A model generated the notes under the pieces. That model was not told the origin of the DNA and did not search any database. It saw only the letters and a list, made by a program, of their open reading frames with translations. 64,000 nucleotides of DNA from Alphaproteobacteria bacterium. GTDB lineage: Bacteria > Myxococcota_A > UBA796 > GCA-2862545. The stretch is taken from the NCBI GenBank assembly GCA_020632925.1, contig JACKER010000028.1, forward strand, positions 1 to 64,000. Direction: 5' to 3'. A program made the translations under genes and the position numbers. Of the stretch, positions 51,359-59,675 are shown one piece after another (position 1 is the stretch's first letter; each line of letters begins with the position of its first letter).

Positions 51359-52537
51359 CTACGGGCCGTACTCGATGCCGACCGTGACCGAGAGCGCCAA
51401 CGACGGGTACCCGAGGTACGCGCGGTCGGCGTGTCCGTCGCCGTCGAAGTCACCGGACGTGATCGCGAAACCTGCGGCCGCGGTGCTCGCCCTGCCGCGC
51501 GTCACGTACGGCCCTGGGTCCGCCGGCGCGACCGTTCCGCTCCGCCAGACGCTGATCACGCCGTCGCCCGCCGCGTTCGCCGCGAGGAGATCGGCGTGTC
51601 CGTCGCCGTCCACGTCGCCCGAGATCTCCATCTGCGTGGGCACCAGCCCGTCGATCATCCCGGTCACGATCCGAGGGGCTCCTGGACCGGCCGCGCCACC
51701 AGGCACCACCAGGATGCCGGTCGGGCCACCCCCGGCCTGGTAGATCCCGGCGGTGATGTCTCCGATCCCGTCCCCGTCGAGGTCACCCCCGACCGCACAC
51801 GTGCCGTTGTCGCTCCACCCGGCCGGGATCGGGACGGAGGTGGTCGCGCCGACGACACCGCTCGCGTTTCCGGGCACGATCACGAGGGGGAGGGCCGCGT
51901 CGGAGGCGCAGAGCACGATGTCGTCGAGCCCGTCGCCGTCGACGTCCCCGAAGTGGGCGTTCGCGAAGCGCACGGCGCCCATGTCCGCCGACCGGGCCAT
52001 CGTGACCGTGCCGGCAGGCTGACCGAGGAGCAGCGAGCACCTCGAGACCACGGAGCCGCCCGCGGTGTGCCGCGTGCAGGCCACGAGGTCGCTCCGACCG
52101 TCGCCATCGAAGTCACCGGCGGAGATCGTCGCCCGCTCCAGGCTGAGATTGCTGGATTGAACCGCTCCGGGCGCGAACCCGCCGGCGACGCCCGCGTAGA
52201 GACGGATCTCGTAGCGGGGGCTGTAGTAGCCGCCGCCGTACGTGACCTCCACGGTCGCGAGATCCGTGAGCCCGTCGCCGTTCACGTCGAGCAGAACGAA
52301 GTCGCCCACGGGGTCCTGCGTGGTGAAGCGGCTCGCCGCCGCGCTCGCCACCCCCGCCGGGCTCCCCGGGTAGGTCGAGATCCGACGGTCCGCGGCGACC
52401 AGGAGGTCGTCGTAGCCATCGGCGTTCAGGTCCGCCGCGCGAAGGGCCTGCGCGGCCACGGACACGGTGAACTCGTCGTCCGCCGCCGGCAGGAAGGTCT
52501 GCGCACCCGCCGCCATCACCATCCACGTCCCGATCAC
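51359..52537 (-). CDS. Secreted FG-GAP/VCBS repeat protein
   Basis: A 392-residue protein made of about seven FG-GAP units with calcium-binding loops (DLNADGYDDLLVA, DVNGDGLTDLATV, DFDGDGRSDLVAC, DVDGDGLDDIVLC, DLDGDGIGDITAG, DVDGDGHADLLAA, DFDGDGHADRAYL). This is the expected make-up of a seven-bladed integrin-like propeller. I chose the GTG at 52537, five bases after GGAGG, giving leader (M)IGTWMVMAAGA, rather than the GTG at 52543, which has no room for a ribosome site. It lies between two cytochrome-type genes on the same strand. Confidence 0.8.
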   Translation of the reverse strand: MIGTWMVMAAGAQTFLPAADDEFTVSVAAQALRAADLNADGYDDLLVAADRRISTYPGSPAGVASAAASRFTTQDPVGDFVLLDVNGDGLTDLATVEVTYGGGYYSPRYEIRLYAGVAGGFAPGAVQSSNLSLERATISAGDFDGDGRSDLVACTRHTAGGSVVSRCSLLLGQPAGTVTMARSADMGAVRFANAHFGDVDGDGLDDIVLCASDAALPLVIVPGNASGVVGATTSVPIPAGWSDNGTCAVGGDLDGDGIGDITAGIYQAGGGPTGILVVPGGAAGPGAPRIVTGMIDGLVPTQMEISGDVDGDGHADLLAANAAGDGVISVWRSGTVAPADPGPYVTRGRASTAAAGFAITSGDFDGDGHADRAYLGYPSLALSVTVGIEYGP

Positions 52538-52582
52538 CGCCACCTCCGGTCGCCCACCAGGATGTCACGGCCACCGGTCGCG

Positions 52583-54433
52583 TCACATGGGGACGAACAC
52601 ACAGCGGAAGCCCTCGGTGGAGCCCGTGTTCCAGGTGTTGTTGTGCGCCGCGAACACGCCGACGTCGAGATCGTGGCGCGATCCGCCGCTGCCCGATCCG
52701 TCCGGATCGAAGCTCCCGCCGCGCGTGAGGTTCCCCGACCCGCCATAGAGCCGCCCGACGCCCTGGGCCTCGGTGTACGGCCCCGCGGGCGCGAACGCCA
52801 GCCGCTGGTCCTCCCAGCCGAGGTCGGTCGTGAACGCGGCCGCGTCGTAGCTCATCCACAGCCCCGAGGGGCCGCCGGGCGACCCGTCCACCTGCTCGCG
52901 GAGGTTGCCCGCGAGGTCCCAGATCAGCTCGCCGTTGTCGAGCTCGTGGGTCCGCTTCTGCGACCAGTCCGCGCTGCCGGGGTCGGTGCACGCTGGGTTG
53001 TTCGTGCCGACACACGGGTTCCCGTTCGAGGGCAGCGCCGCCAGCGGGTCCTCGTCGCAGTGCCCACGCGGGAGCGTCCCAGCCCCCACCGCACCGCCCG
53101 ACCAGTTCGCCGGGTTGCGCTCGATGCTGCGCGCGACCGCCTGCCACTGGAGGTTGGTGACGAGCTGGTAGTCGAAGCCGATCGCGTCGCAGGCCACCCG
53201 CGCCTGGCTCTTGTCGACGCCCGCCCAGGGGGTCCCGGTGGCGCGGCTCTCGGCGACGTAGGTCGGATCGAAGCCGACGTTGCCGTCCTGCAGGCCGACG
53301 ACGCGCATCTCGTACCGCGCGAGGCAGAAGGGCGTGCTCCCGAGGTCCTCGTCGCCCGGCACGAACACGTACTCGTCGGGGCACGTGATGAAGCCCGCCG
53401 AGGTCGCCGGCTGGCCGTGGTTGCCGGCCATGTCGGTCGCGCGGACGGACACCCAGTACCAGCCGCCCTGCCCGAGCGGGTCGGTGAGCACGGTGTCGAG
53501 CGCGGTCCCCACGGCGGTCCAGGGCGTGGCGTCGTCGCCGTAGGGGCTCGTGCCGACGGCCACCTCGAAGCTCGCGAACCCGCTGCCGACGTCCGTGCGC
53601 GGGTGGTCCCAGGTGACAGTGCCGTCCACGCTGGCGCGGGCGTCGTCGAGCGCGGTCGGGACCTCGGGCGGCAGGATGTCCACGGTCCAACCGTCCGAGG
53701 AGACCGCGGCGGACACGCTCCCGTCGCCCTGGAACGCGCGGACGCTGGCGTAGACGGTCTGTGCGTCGGAGGCCAGGATGGCGAGGAAGGTGTGCGCCGT
53801 GGCCCCTCCCACGTCGGTCCAGCAGGCGACGTCGTCGGTGCCGGGCGCCGATCCGAGCGCGATCTCGTAGCGGGTGGCACCGGGGACCGCGTCCCACGCG
53901 ATGTCGGGGGAGGTCGTGAGCCGGTCGTGCCAGGCGGCGTGCGTCACGGACGCGGGGCCGGCCGCGCAGCCGCTGGTGCACGGGTCGGCCACCGGGTCGC
54001 ACCAGCCGTCCCCCGCGGTCGTCGTGCCCCCGAAGGGCGCGCCGGCGAGGATCCACGCCTCGATCGTGTCGAGCTCGCCCTGGGGCAGCCCGGACGGGCC
54101 GGGCATGCGGATCCCGTCGCCGCCGACCTCCGTCTGCCGGTCCATCAGCTTGAGCCAGACGTAGCTGCGATCGGGGTCGCCGGGCTCCACATAGGCCAGG
54201 CCGGTCTGCGGATCGGGGACCCCGACCACGTCCTCGGGCCCGTCGAAGAAGAACTCCCCGAAGGGGGTGGCGTTGTCGACGTGGCAGGGGGCGCAGCGGC
54301 TCTCGATGATCGGCGCCACGTCCGCCCAGCTGGCGGTCGCGGTGGTGCCGGGCGTGCCGGTGTCGGCGTCGGTCGGGGAGGTCCCGTCGTCGCCTCCCCC
54401 GGAGTGGCAGGCGGCGAGCAGCAGCGCGATCAC
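52583..54433 (-). CDS. Lipoprotein fusing a c-haem site, Fn3-like domains and a SUMF1/FGE-like domain
   Basis: A 616-residue protein with GTG start overlapping the upstream stop and leader (M)IALLLAAC. The order is: one haem site in ESRCAPCHVDN (about residue 46) in a small planctomycete-type cytochrome domain; one or two Fn3-like domains (about 140-330, PDIAWDAVPGATRYEIALGS); and a formylglycine-generating-enzyme-like domain from about 335 (EYVFVPGDEDLG, WDLAGNLREQVDG, TRGGSFDPDG, GFRCVFVP). The catalytic cysteine pair of true FGE is not evident, so it may bind rather than oxidise. The fusion of haem and SUMF1 domains is unusual. Confidence 0.75.
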   Translation of the reverse strand: MIALLLAACHSGGGDDGTSPTDADTGTPGTTATASWADVAPIIESRCAPCHVDNATPFGEFFFDGPEDVVGVPDPQTGLAYVEPGDPDRSYVWLKLMDRQTEVGGDGIRMPGPSGLPQGELDTIEAWILAGAPFGGTTTAGDGWCDPVADPCTSGCAAGPASVTHAAWHDRLTTSPDIAWDAVPGATRYEIALGSAPGTDDVACWTDVGGATAHTFLAILASDAQTVYASVRAFQGDGSVSAAVSSDGWTVDILPPEVPTALDDARASVDGTVTWDHPRTDVGSGFASFEVAVGTSPYGDDATPWTAVGTALDTVLTDPLGQGGWYWVSVRATDMAGNHGQPATSAGFITCPDEYVFVPGDEDLGSTPFCLARYEMRVVGLQDGNVGFDPTYVAESRATGTPWAGVDKSQARVACDAIGFDYQLVTNLQWQAVARSIERNPANWSGGAVGAGTLPRGHCDEDPLAALPSNGNPCVGTNNPACTDPGSADWSQKRTHELDNGELIWDLAGNLREQVDGSPGGPSGLWMSYDAAAFTTDLGWEDQRLAFAPAGPYTEAQGVGRLYGGSGNLTRGGSFDPDGSGSGGSRHDLDVGVFAAHNNTWNTGSTEGFRCVFVPM

Positions 54434-56049
54434 GGGACCACCGCCGGGCGGGTGGCGAAGGCCTCGGTCCGCGGCAGCGCCGAGAGCAGCCCCAGGATGT
54501 CCCCGTCCGCGGCGAACGAGGCCCGCAGCGCGTCGATCTCGCAGGCCTCGGAGGTCGCGGGGTCGCGCCCGAAGCCGTAGCGGACCCACTGGGTGACGTA
54601 GCAGTCGCTCACGTCGCTGGCGCCGGCCGCCTTCTCGGACAGCTCCAGCGCGCCGTCGAAGGGCCCGCGCGCCGTGCCGTAGTGGACGACGCCGCTCGCG
54701 TCGATCGGCAGCCCGTTGCCCTCGGTGTCGCGCCAGGCGCCGACCGCGTCGTAGTGCTCGAAGCCGAGCCCCACGGGGTCCATGTTCAGGTGGCAGCCGC
54801 TGCAGGCCGGGTCCTGGATGTGCCGGGCGTACCGCTCGCGGGTGGACAGGTCGTCGTCGAGGGGCGGCAGCGTGATGTTCAGGTCGCCCGGGGGGGCGGG
54901 CTGGATGCCGCAGAAGAGCTGCTCGTAGACGAGCTTCCCGCGGTGGACCACGCTCGTCTGGTCGGCGTGGGCGGCGTCCGCGAGGAGGGCCGCGCGGGTG
55001 AGCAGGCCGGCGCGCTCGTCGGCGGGGAGCTGCACCTCGACCCACTGGTCGGGCGACGGCGGACCCTGCACCCCATAGACCTCGGCCACGGGCCCGTCGA
55101 CGAAGGCGGTCCGCGACAGCAGCAGCGCCTCGAGCGTGCCGTCGCCGTCGAACACCTCGTGCTCCACGAAGCGGCGCGTCTCCTCGCGCAGGTCGAGCGC
55201 GAGCTCGGGCGACCAGGAGGGGTAGGACAGGCCGTCCTTGGGCAGGTCCTGCAGGTTCGTGATCTGCAGCCACTGCTCGGCCATGTGCGAGACGGTGCGA
55301 CGCGCGCGGGGGTCGGCGAGCAGACGGTCGATCTGGGCGTCGAGCCCGTCGCGGAGCGTGCCGGCGTCGGCCTCGGCGAGGAGCGCGTCGTCGGGGGTGG
55401 TCTCCCAGAGCAGGTACGACAGGCGGGTCGCGAGCTCGTGGTCGGTGAGCGGCACGACCTCGCCGGTGGCCCCGGGCTCACCGAGCTCGATGCGGTACAG
55501 GAACTGCGGCGACTGGAGCACGGCCTGGACGACCAGCGCCATGGTCGAGGAGAAGCCCTCGACGCCGATCATCGCGTCGTACAGGCCCAGCAGGACGTCC
55601 CGCTCCTCGGGCTCGAGCGGGCGGCGGAAGGCGCGGGCCCCGAAGTCGTCGACGAAGGTCTGCGCGCAGGCGCGGTCGCCGGTCGCCGCGTCGCAGGGCA
55701 AGAGCGCAGTCCAGTCGGCGTCGGCGGTCGCGTCCTCGCTCACGCGCATCAGCCCGTCGGCGGCGAGCTGGCTGACGTTGACGGTGGCGGCGGCGTTCTC
55801 GAAGCCGTGCACCGTGCCGTCGGGGGGCAGCCGATCGCGCGCGGTCCCGTCGACGCCGAGCAGGTCGCCGAGCGTGTGGTCGAGCTCGGTGTTCGTGAGC
55901 TTGCGCAGCGGGGCCTCGGCGGCGCCGGTGGGCACGCAGTCCGACGTCGTGGGGACCGTGGTCGTCGGGACGGTGGTGGGGACGGTCGGTGCGTCCTTCC
56001 CCGCGGGACCGCCGTCGTCGTTGCAGGCGAGGAGCAGGAGCGCGATCAC
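54430..56049 (-). CDS. DUF1592/DUF1588/DUF1585 family c-type cytochrome lipoprotein
   Basis: A 539-residue protein with leader (M)IALLLLAC and a linker of PTTVPTTT repeats. The recognisable order is DUF1587-like (LRKLTNTELDHTLGDLLG), DUF1595/1592 (ARAFRRPLEPEERDVLLGLY, ALVVQAVLQSPQFLYRIE), DUF1588 (RAGLLTRAALLADAAHADQT, SVVHRGKLVYEQLFCG) and DUF1585 with the haem site CSGCHLNMDP (about 416) and VRYGFGRDP. Such proteins occur with DUF1552 partners in Planctomycetes and Myxococcota and are thought to be exported, but their reaction is unknown. Both ends overlap neighbours by four bases. Confidence 0.85.
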   Translation of the reverse strand: MIALLLLACNDDGGPAGKDAPTVPTTVPTTTVPTTSDCVPTGAAEAPLRKLTNTELDHTLGDLLGVDGTARDRLPPDGTVHGFENAAATVNVSQLAADGLMRVSEDATADADWTALLPCDAATGDRACAQTFVDDFGARAFRRPLEPEERDVLLGLYDAMIGVEGFSSTMALVVQAVLQSPQFLYRIELGEPGATGEVVPLTDHELATRLSYLLWETTPDDALLAEADAGTLRDGLDAQIDRLLADPRARRTVSHMAEQWLQITNLQDLPKDGLSYPSWSPELALDLREETRRFVEHEVFDGDGTLEALLLSRTAFVDGPVAEVYGVQGPPSPDQWVEVQLPADERAGLLTRAALLADAAHADQTSVVHRGKLVYEQLFCGIQPAPPGDLNITLPPLDDDLSTRERYARHIQDPACSGCHLNMDPVGLGFEHYDAVGAWRDTEGNGLPIDASGVVHYGTARGPFDGALELSEKAAGASDVSDCYVTQWVRYGFGRDPATSEACEIDALRASFAADGDILGLLSALPRTEAFATRPAVVP

Positions 56050-57353
56050 GAGAACACCCCCGTGAGCGGCCCGTCGCAGAACGTGGGGTCGCCGAAGCGC
56101 GTGTCGTCGAAGCCGAGCCCCTGGAGGAGCGCGGTGAACAGCTCGGCCTGCGTGTGGCCCGCGTAGTCGAGGTACCGCCCGCCGCGCAGCCCACCCCCGC
56201 CGCCCGCGAGGAGCCAGGTCTTGCCCGTGTGGCTGTGGCTGCTGCCCGTCGAGAAGACGTTGCTGTAGACGACGAGCGTGTGGTCGAGCACGGTGCCGTC
56301 GCCCTCGGGGATGGCGTCGAGCGCGGCGAGCAGGAGCGCGAGCTGGTCGCTGAACCAGCGGTACGTGTCCGTCAGGTCGTCGCGCAGCTCGGGGGTGGCG
56401 GGCCCGGCGTGGACGGCGTCGTGCCAGCCGCTCGGGAAGTCCACGTCGAGCCAGGGCCAGTCCTGGTAGTCGCCGAACACGAGCGTCGCGACGCGGGTGA
56501 GGTCGCACGCGAGCGACATCGCGAGCATGTCGATCATCGCGCGCGAGCGGCCGGGGATCGAGCTGTCCGCCGTGTCCACCACCGGCACGACGCATGCGTC
56601 GCCGATGGAGCCGCCGCCCAGGGCCTGATCGAGCTGCTCGAGGCTGGCGAGGTGGTTCTCGAGCTTGGTGCGGTCGTCGCTCGAGACCTTGGGCATCACG
56701 ACGGAGAACTGGCCGCGGACGGCGTCGAGCACGGCGCGTCGTCGCGCGAGGCGGGCGGCGAGCTCGGCGGGATCGGTGCCGACGAGGTCCTGGAAGAGCC
56801 GCTCGTACATCAGGCCGGGGTCGTTCTGCGGCGGCACGGGCTGTCCGACGCCGCGCCAGCAGTGCGTCTGGATGACCTGGGTGTCGGCGTTGACCCCGAA
56901 CTCGAGGGAGTCGTAGGCGGTGGAGCCCTTCCAGCGGGAGGCGACGACCTGGTCGAAGCTCGCCCCGCCCGCGCCGGTGGGGCTCGCGCCGCCGCTGCCG
57001 CCCACGGCCCAGGTCATGCCGCGGGAGACCCAGGTGTGGAGCAGGCAGCGGGTGTGCCCGTTGTAGCTGCCGTCGAGGATGTTGCTGGCGTCGTCGAGCC
57101 CGTCGCAGAGCACGAGCCGATCGCGGAAGGGCTGCAGCGGCTGGAGCACGGGGCCGAGGGTGAAGCTCGTGGGCGAGGCGCCGGGTGTGACGAGGCTGTC
57201 GGTGAGCGTGCCCTGGCCTCGGGTGACGATGACGAGGCGCGTGGGGAAGGTGGGGACGGCGGCGTGCGCGCGGCCGGCGAGGCTGTCGAGGAGCGGCAGT
57301 CCGGCGACGGATGCACCGAACGCGCGCAGCATGGCGCGTCTGCTGAACGACAT
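56046..57353 (-). CDS. DUF1552 family exported protein
   Basis: A 435-residue protein beginning MSFSRRAMLRAFGASVAGLP, a twin-arginine-type signal (RR followed by a hydrophobic stretch to about residue 30). The mature part matches the DUF1552 layout: LVLCDGLDDASN, NGHTRCLLHTWVS, SIDML-type helix AMIDMLAMSLACDLTRVATL, and DHTLVVYSNVFSTGSSHSHT near the end. The fold is alkaline-phosphatase/sulfatase-like in family descriptions. GGAGGGGACC supports the ATG at 57353. It heads a leftward operon with the DUF1592 protein, its usual partner. Confidence 0.85.
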   Translation of the reverse strand: MSFSRRAMLRAFGASVAGLPLLDSLAGRAHAAVPTFPTRLVIVTRGQGTLTDSLVTPGASPTSFTLGPVLQPLQPFRDRLVLCDGLDDASNILDGSYNGHTRCLLHTWVSRGMTWAVGGSGGASPTGAGGASFDQVVASRWKGSTAYDSLEFGVNADTQVIQTHCWRGVGQPVPPQNDPGLMYERLFQDLVGTDPAELAARLARRRAVLDAVRGQFSVVMPKVSSDDRTKLENHLASLEQLDQALGGGSIGDACVVPVVDTADSSIPGRSRAMIDMLAMSLACDLTRVATLVFGDYQDWPWLDVDFPSGWHDAVHAGPATPELRDDLTDTYRWFSDQLALLLAALDAIPEGDGTVLDHTLVVYSNVFSTGSSHSHTGKTWLLAGGGGGLRGGRYLDYAGHTQAELFTALLQGLGFDDTRFGDPTFCDGPLTGVFS

Positions 57354-57390
57354 GGTCCCCTCCCAGAGGGCGGAGGATAGCACCGAGCGA

Positions 57391-57500
57391 AGCGAGCCCA
57401 GCGAGCGAGCGAGCGAGCGAAGCGAGCGGTGCCGAGCTCACGCAGTGAGCGTGCCAGCGAGCGAAGCGAGCGTGCCAGCGAGCGAAGCGAGCGTGCCTGC
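57391..57500. repeat. GCGA-rich tandem and inverted repeats, 21-bp unit
   Basis: Two exact copies of a 21-base unit (beginning GTGCCAGCGAGCGAAGC) occupy 57451-57471 and 57472-57492. A degenerate copy precedes them at 57429-57450, containing the hairpin GCTCACGCAGTGAGC (57436-57450), and a run of GCGA repeats begins at 57399. This lies in the 430-base gap upstream of the DUF1552 gene, where I see no gene. It could affect expression of the leftward operon or simply be unstable DNA. Confidence 0.7.
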
Positions 57501-57782
57501 CCTGGCGTCCACGGGCGGCCAGCCATCCCACCGTGGCTGAGGGGTCGTTCGGAGCCATGCGCCAGCGGATGATCGATTCGGGGCGCGAGGAGCTGGGTCG
57601 GCCCGACGACCGCGGCCGATAGTACAGGTTCTATCGTTGCCATGCCCGGTGGACTTCGGTCGATCCGATCACCGACTGGCACATGGCTCGGCGGCGCCGA
57701 TCATCCACGAGGGGATGGCTCCTCTGGTCGCTGCTCGGGTACGCCGATGACCCCGTTCGGGTTCCGGGCTACGATGGGGTGC

Positions 57783-58001
57783 ATGGTGACCGACGCACCG
57801 GTCCTGCCGGATCCCCGCAACCTCGTCTCGAGTTGGCGGCGGTTCGGCCCGTTCGGCCCCGCGTACCGCATCGACGCCATCCTGCGGGTGCTCGACAACG
57901 GTGACACGGTGTTCCAGGTCTCGGTGCCACATCCTGTCGGGGACGACGAGGTGGTCGAGCGACGGTTCTCCGAGGTGCTGGCCGACCCCGAGGAAGGCTG
58001 A
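57783..58001 (+). CDS. Small hypothetical protein (72 aa)
   Basis: A 72-residue soluble protein starting MVTDAPVLPDPRNLVSSWRR, then FGPFGPAYRIDAILRVLDNG and a beta-rich end (TVFQVSVPHPVGDDEVVERR). The repeated FGPxGPAY turn and length recall small domains of unknown function of the DUF5397 type, but this is only a resemblance. In-frame starts at 57642 and 57774 are possible. No partner is evident. Confidence 0.5.
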   Translation: MVTDAPVLPDPRNLVSSWRRFGPFGPAYRIDAILRVLDNGDTVFQVSVPHPVGDDEVVERRFSEVLADPEEG

Positions 58002-58029
58002 TGGACGCGGTCGCATTCGCCCAAACCCG

Positions 58030-58416
58030 GTGAAGGCGGTGTGTCCGGCTTGCGGTCAAGAGCTCGTCGATGGCTGGTGCAGTGCCTGTCATGACCCGAC
58101 GGTGCCTGAGATGGTCTTCACTGAACCTTCAATTGTGGAAGAATGGCAGCTACTCCGCGCCCGCCTGGTACTACGAAATGTACGCCTCGATGCCGCCGGT
58201 GCGCTTGACTTGCGGGAGCAGTTCGGTCGAGCTCGCGCCTCAATGGTGGCGGCGCGCAACGAAAGCTGTCTGCGCTCCAATTCAATGACCTACCCCGAAG
58301 CGAAGGCCTGGCGCCTACCTTCCACCATCGATGCCGATGTCTCGATAGAGCTGGAGTCATCGCCCGGTATCTGGCTGCCGGAAGACCATTTCATTGCGAA
58401 TTGGCGTGGGAATTGA
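58030..58416 (+). CDS. Hypothetical zinc-ribbon protein in lower-GC DNA
   Basis: A 128-residue candidate with GTG start, opening with a zinc ribbon (CPACGQELVDGWCSACHD) followed by a soluble alpha/beta part (EPSIVEEWQLLRARLVLRN, SIELESSPGIWLPEDHF). The third codon positions are much less GC-biased than in neighbouring genes, suggesting recent acquisition. The start is uncertain because the frame stays open upstream to 57901. Function unknown. Confidence 0.4.
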   Translation: MKAVCPACGQELVDGWCSACHDPTVPEMVFTEPSIVEEWQLLRARLVLRNVRLDAAGALDLREQFGRARASMVAARNESCLRSNSMTYPEAKAWRLPSTIDADVSIELESSPGIWLPEDHFIANWRGN

Positions 58417-58494
58417 ACTGCCTCCTGTCCCTCATGGAAGAGTGGCGCTCGGCATGTATGGTATCGACATACGTATCACGAGGATGACGCGTCA

Positions 58495-58917
58495 ATGATT
58501 CTCTACGCCCTGATGGAGCTATACGTTCATGCCACTGAGGCGCCAGAGCATCACTCCGATCTGGGGGAGCCGGGCGCCCTCATGTTTCGCGGGGCGATAC
58601 TATTGGACGTACATGGCACATACTGTACTCTGAGAGGTAAGCGGGGCGACCTTCGCGTAGGACGAGGGAGCCCGTCCGTGGAGTACAATGGTCGACACTT
58701 CACTGGTGCTGTTGTCCCTGGCTCATTCCCAAGTCCAGTCAGAAGTGGACGCACTCGTGAGGATCCACTTTCCGTTATCTTTATCCAGCGGGGCAGCGAC
58801 ATTTCTTCGCCCATCTGGACTGCCGAAAGCCCGTCGGACGGCGTGTACGGCTATGTCAGAAATCGTGCTGGCCGGAATGGTAGTTCACGGAGACCGGCCC
58901 GTAGCGCTGCTGCCTGA
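58495..58917 (+). CDS. Hypothetical protein in lower-GC DNA
   Basis: A 140-residue candidate starting MILYALMELYVHATEAPEHH. It has a beta-rich central part (FRGAILLDVHGTYCTLRGKR, PLSVIFIQRGSDISSPIW) and an Arg/Ala-rich end that looks like read-through. Another open frame (58688-59191) overlaps it, so the two may be halves of one gene with a shift near 58850. Codon use is atypical for the window. No family recognised. Confidence 0.35.
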   Translation: MILYALMELYVHATEAPEHHSDLGEPGALMFRGAILLDVHGTYCTLRGKRGDLRVGRGSPSVEYNGRHFTGAVVPGSFPSPVRSGRTREDPLSVIFIQRGSDISSPIWTAESPSDGVYGYVRNRAGRNGSSRRPARSAAA

Positions 58918-59191
58918 GGAATATCTTCTCGATGGATTGATGCCGTGTTCATTCTCAGAATTGGACGTGGACGGTCTATCGCGGCACCTCGAGGGGCTGA
59001 ACAGACGAGATCGCTCTGTGGTTGTGGCAATATTGACCGAGTGGTGTTGGATCAGACTGGCCACCGCCGCCTTCGTGACGTTTGACGTCGCTTGGACAGA
59101 CCGGGATGCTCGACGCTGCAACAGGAGGGGGCAATGTCACGGGCTGGCTGACGGACTGCTCACGACCATGGAATCTTTCTCGCTACGATAG
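58688..59191 (+). CDS. Hypothetical protein overlapping the previous candidate
   Basis: A 167-residue frame. The convincing part begins at the ATG at 58853 (MSEIVLAGMVVHGDRPVALL) and continues with LSRHLEGLNRRDRSVVVAIL and a tryptophan-rich helix. It may be the C-terminal half of the gene beginning at 58495. The 484 bases after it hold repeats and no supported gene up to the IS66 element. Function unknown. Confidence 0.3.
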   Translation: MVDTSLVLLSLAHSQVQSEVDALVRIHFPLSLSSGAATFLRPSGLPKARRTACTAMSEIVLAGMVVHGDRPVALLPEEYLLDGLMPCSFSELDVDGLSRHLEGLNRRDRSVVVAILTEWCWIRLATAAFVTFDVAWTDRDARRCNRRGQCHGLADGLLTTMESFSLR

Positions 59192-59301
59192 GGGCGTCGA
59201 TGAAATAGGTGGCTCACTTTGCCCGAGCCGAGCTGTCGAGGAGCGCGGTCATCGATCGAGATCCTGCCGTTCGCCCGTTCGCCCCTACGATCGGACCCGG
59301 C

Positions 59302-59479
59302 AGGCTTGAAGTGTTGCACCGCGGAGGACGCGGAGAGCGCGGAGGTCGGACGGAGGTTGCGCATGATGCTGCACGTGATTGCGCACGATGCTGCACGTGA
59401 CTGCGCACCTACCAGTCTCCAGCGCACGACGTCGGGAAGGCCCTGTTCTCCGCGTCCTCCTCGGTGAATCCACCGAGCA
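59302..59479. repeat. MITE-like repeat, left copy
   Basis: Begins AGGCTTGAAGTGTTGCACCG and ends in CCACCGAGCA. It is closely similar and in the same orientation to 62311-62440. This copy is longer because of an extra GACGCGGAG and a duplicated block of about 22 bases (GATGCTGCACGTGAxTGCGCAC). The inner ends (CACCGCGGAG and a CTCCTCGGTG variant) are inverted, as in a small non-autonomous element. Confidence 0.75.
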
Positions 59480-59560
59480 CCCGGCACATCACATCTTCTC
59501 CACATTTTCCGTTCGCTCTGGGGTTCGTGGGTGACTAGGTGCACCCGTCATCAGAGGGGT

Positions 59561-59599
59561 TTCCCTCACCGCCGGCCCCTCTCCCGGAGGTAGAGGGGG
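59561..59599. repeat. Dispersed repeat beside the IS66 element, left copy
   Basis: TTCCCTCACCGCCGGCCCCT continuing to TAGAGGGGGG; the reverse complement of 62203-62241 with few changes. CTCTCCCGG-type arms can form a hairpin with GGTAGAGG. The IS66 insertion lies at its edge. Confidence 0.6.
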
Positions 59600-59675
59600 G
59601 TTAGGAGCTGACCCATCAGCGACGGCCTGAGGTCGGTCCGCCTCGTTCTGGTGATCGGGTGGGCGGAGGTGCGAC

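Noticed and set aside
50663..54580. A 1,305-codon open frame on the plus strand, antisense to the cytochrome-SUMF1 locus, and similar long antisense frames at 6109-9252, 11666-14410 and 35009-37864
   Set aside because: They are Arg/Pro/Gly/His-rich, lack domains, and mirror real genes. In GC-rich DNA with biased third positions the antisense frame is rarely interrupted.
57399..57492. Possible CRISPR array
   Set aside because: Units are contiguous tandem copies with no unique spacers, and no cas genes are nearby.
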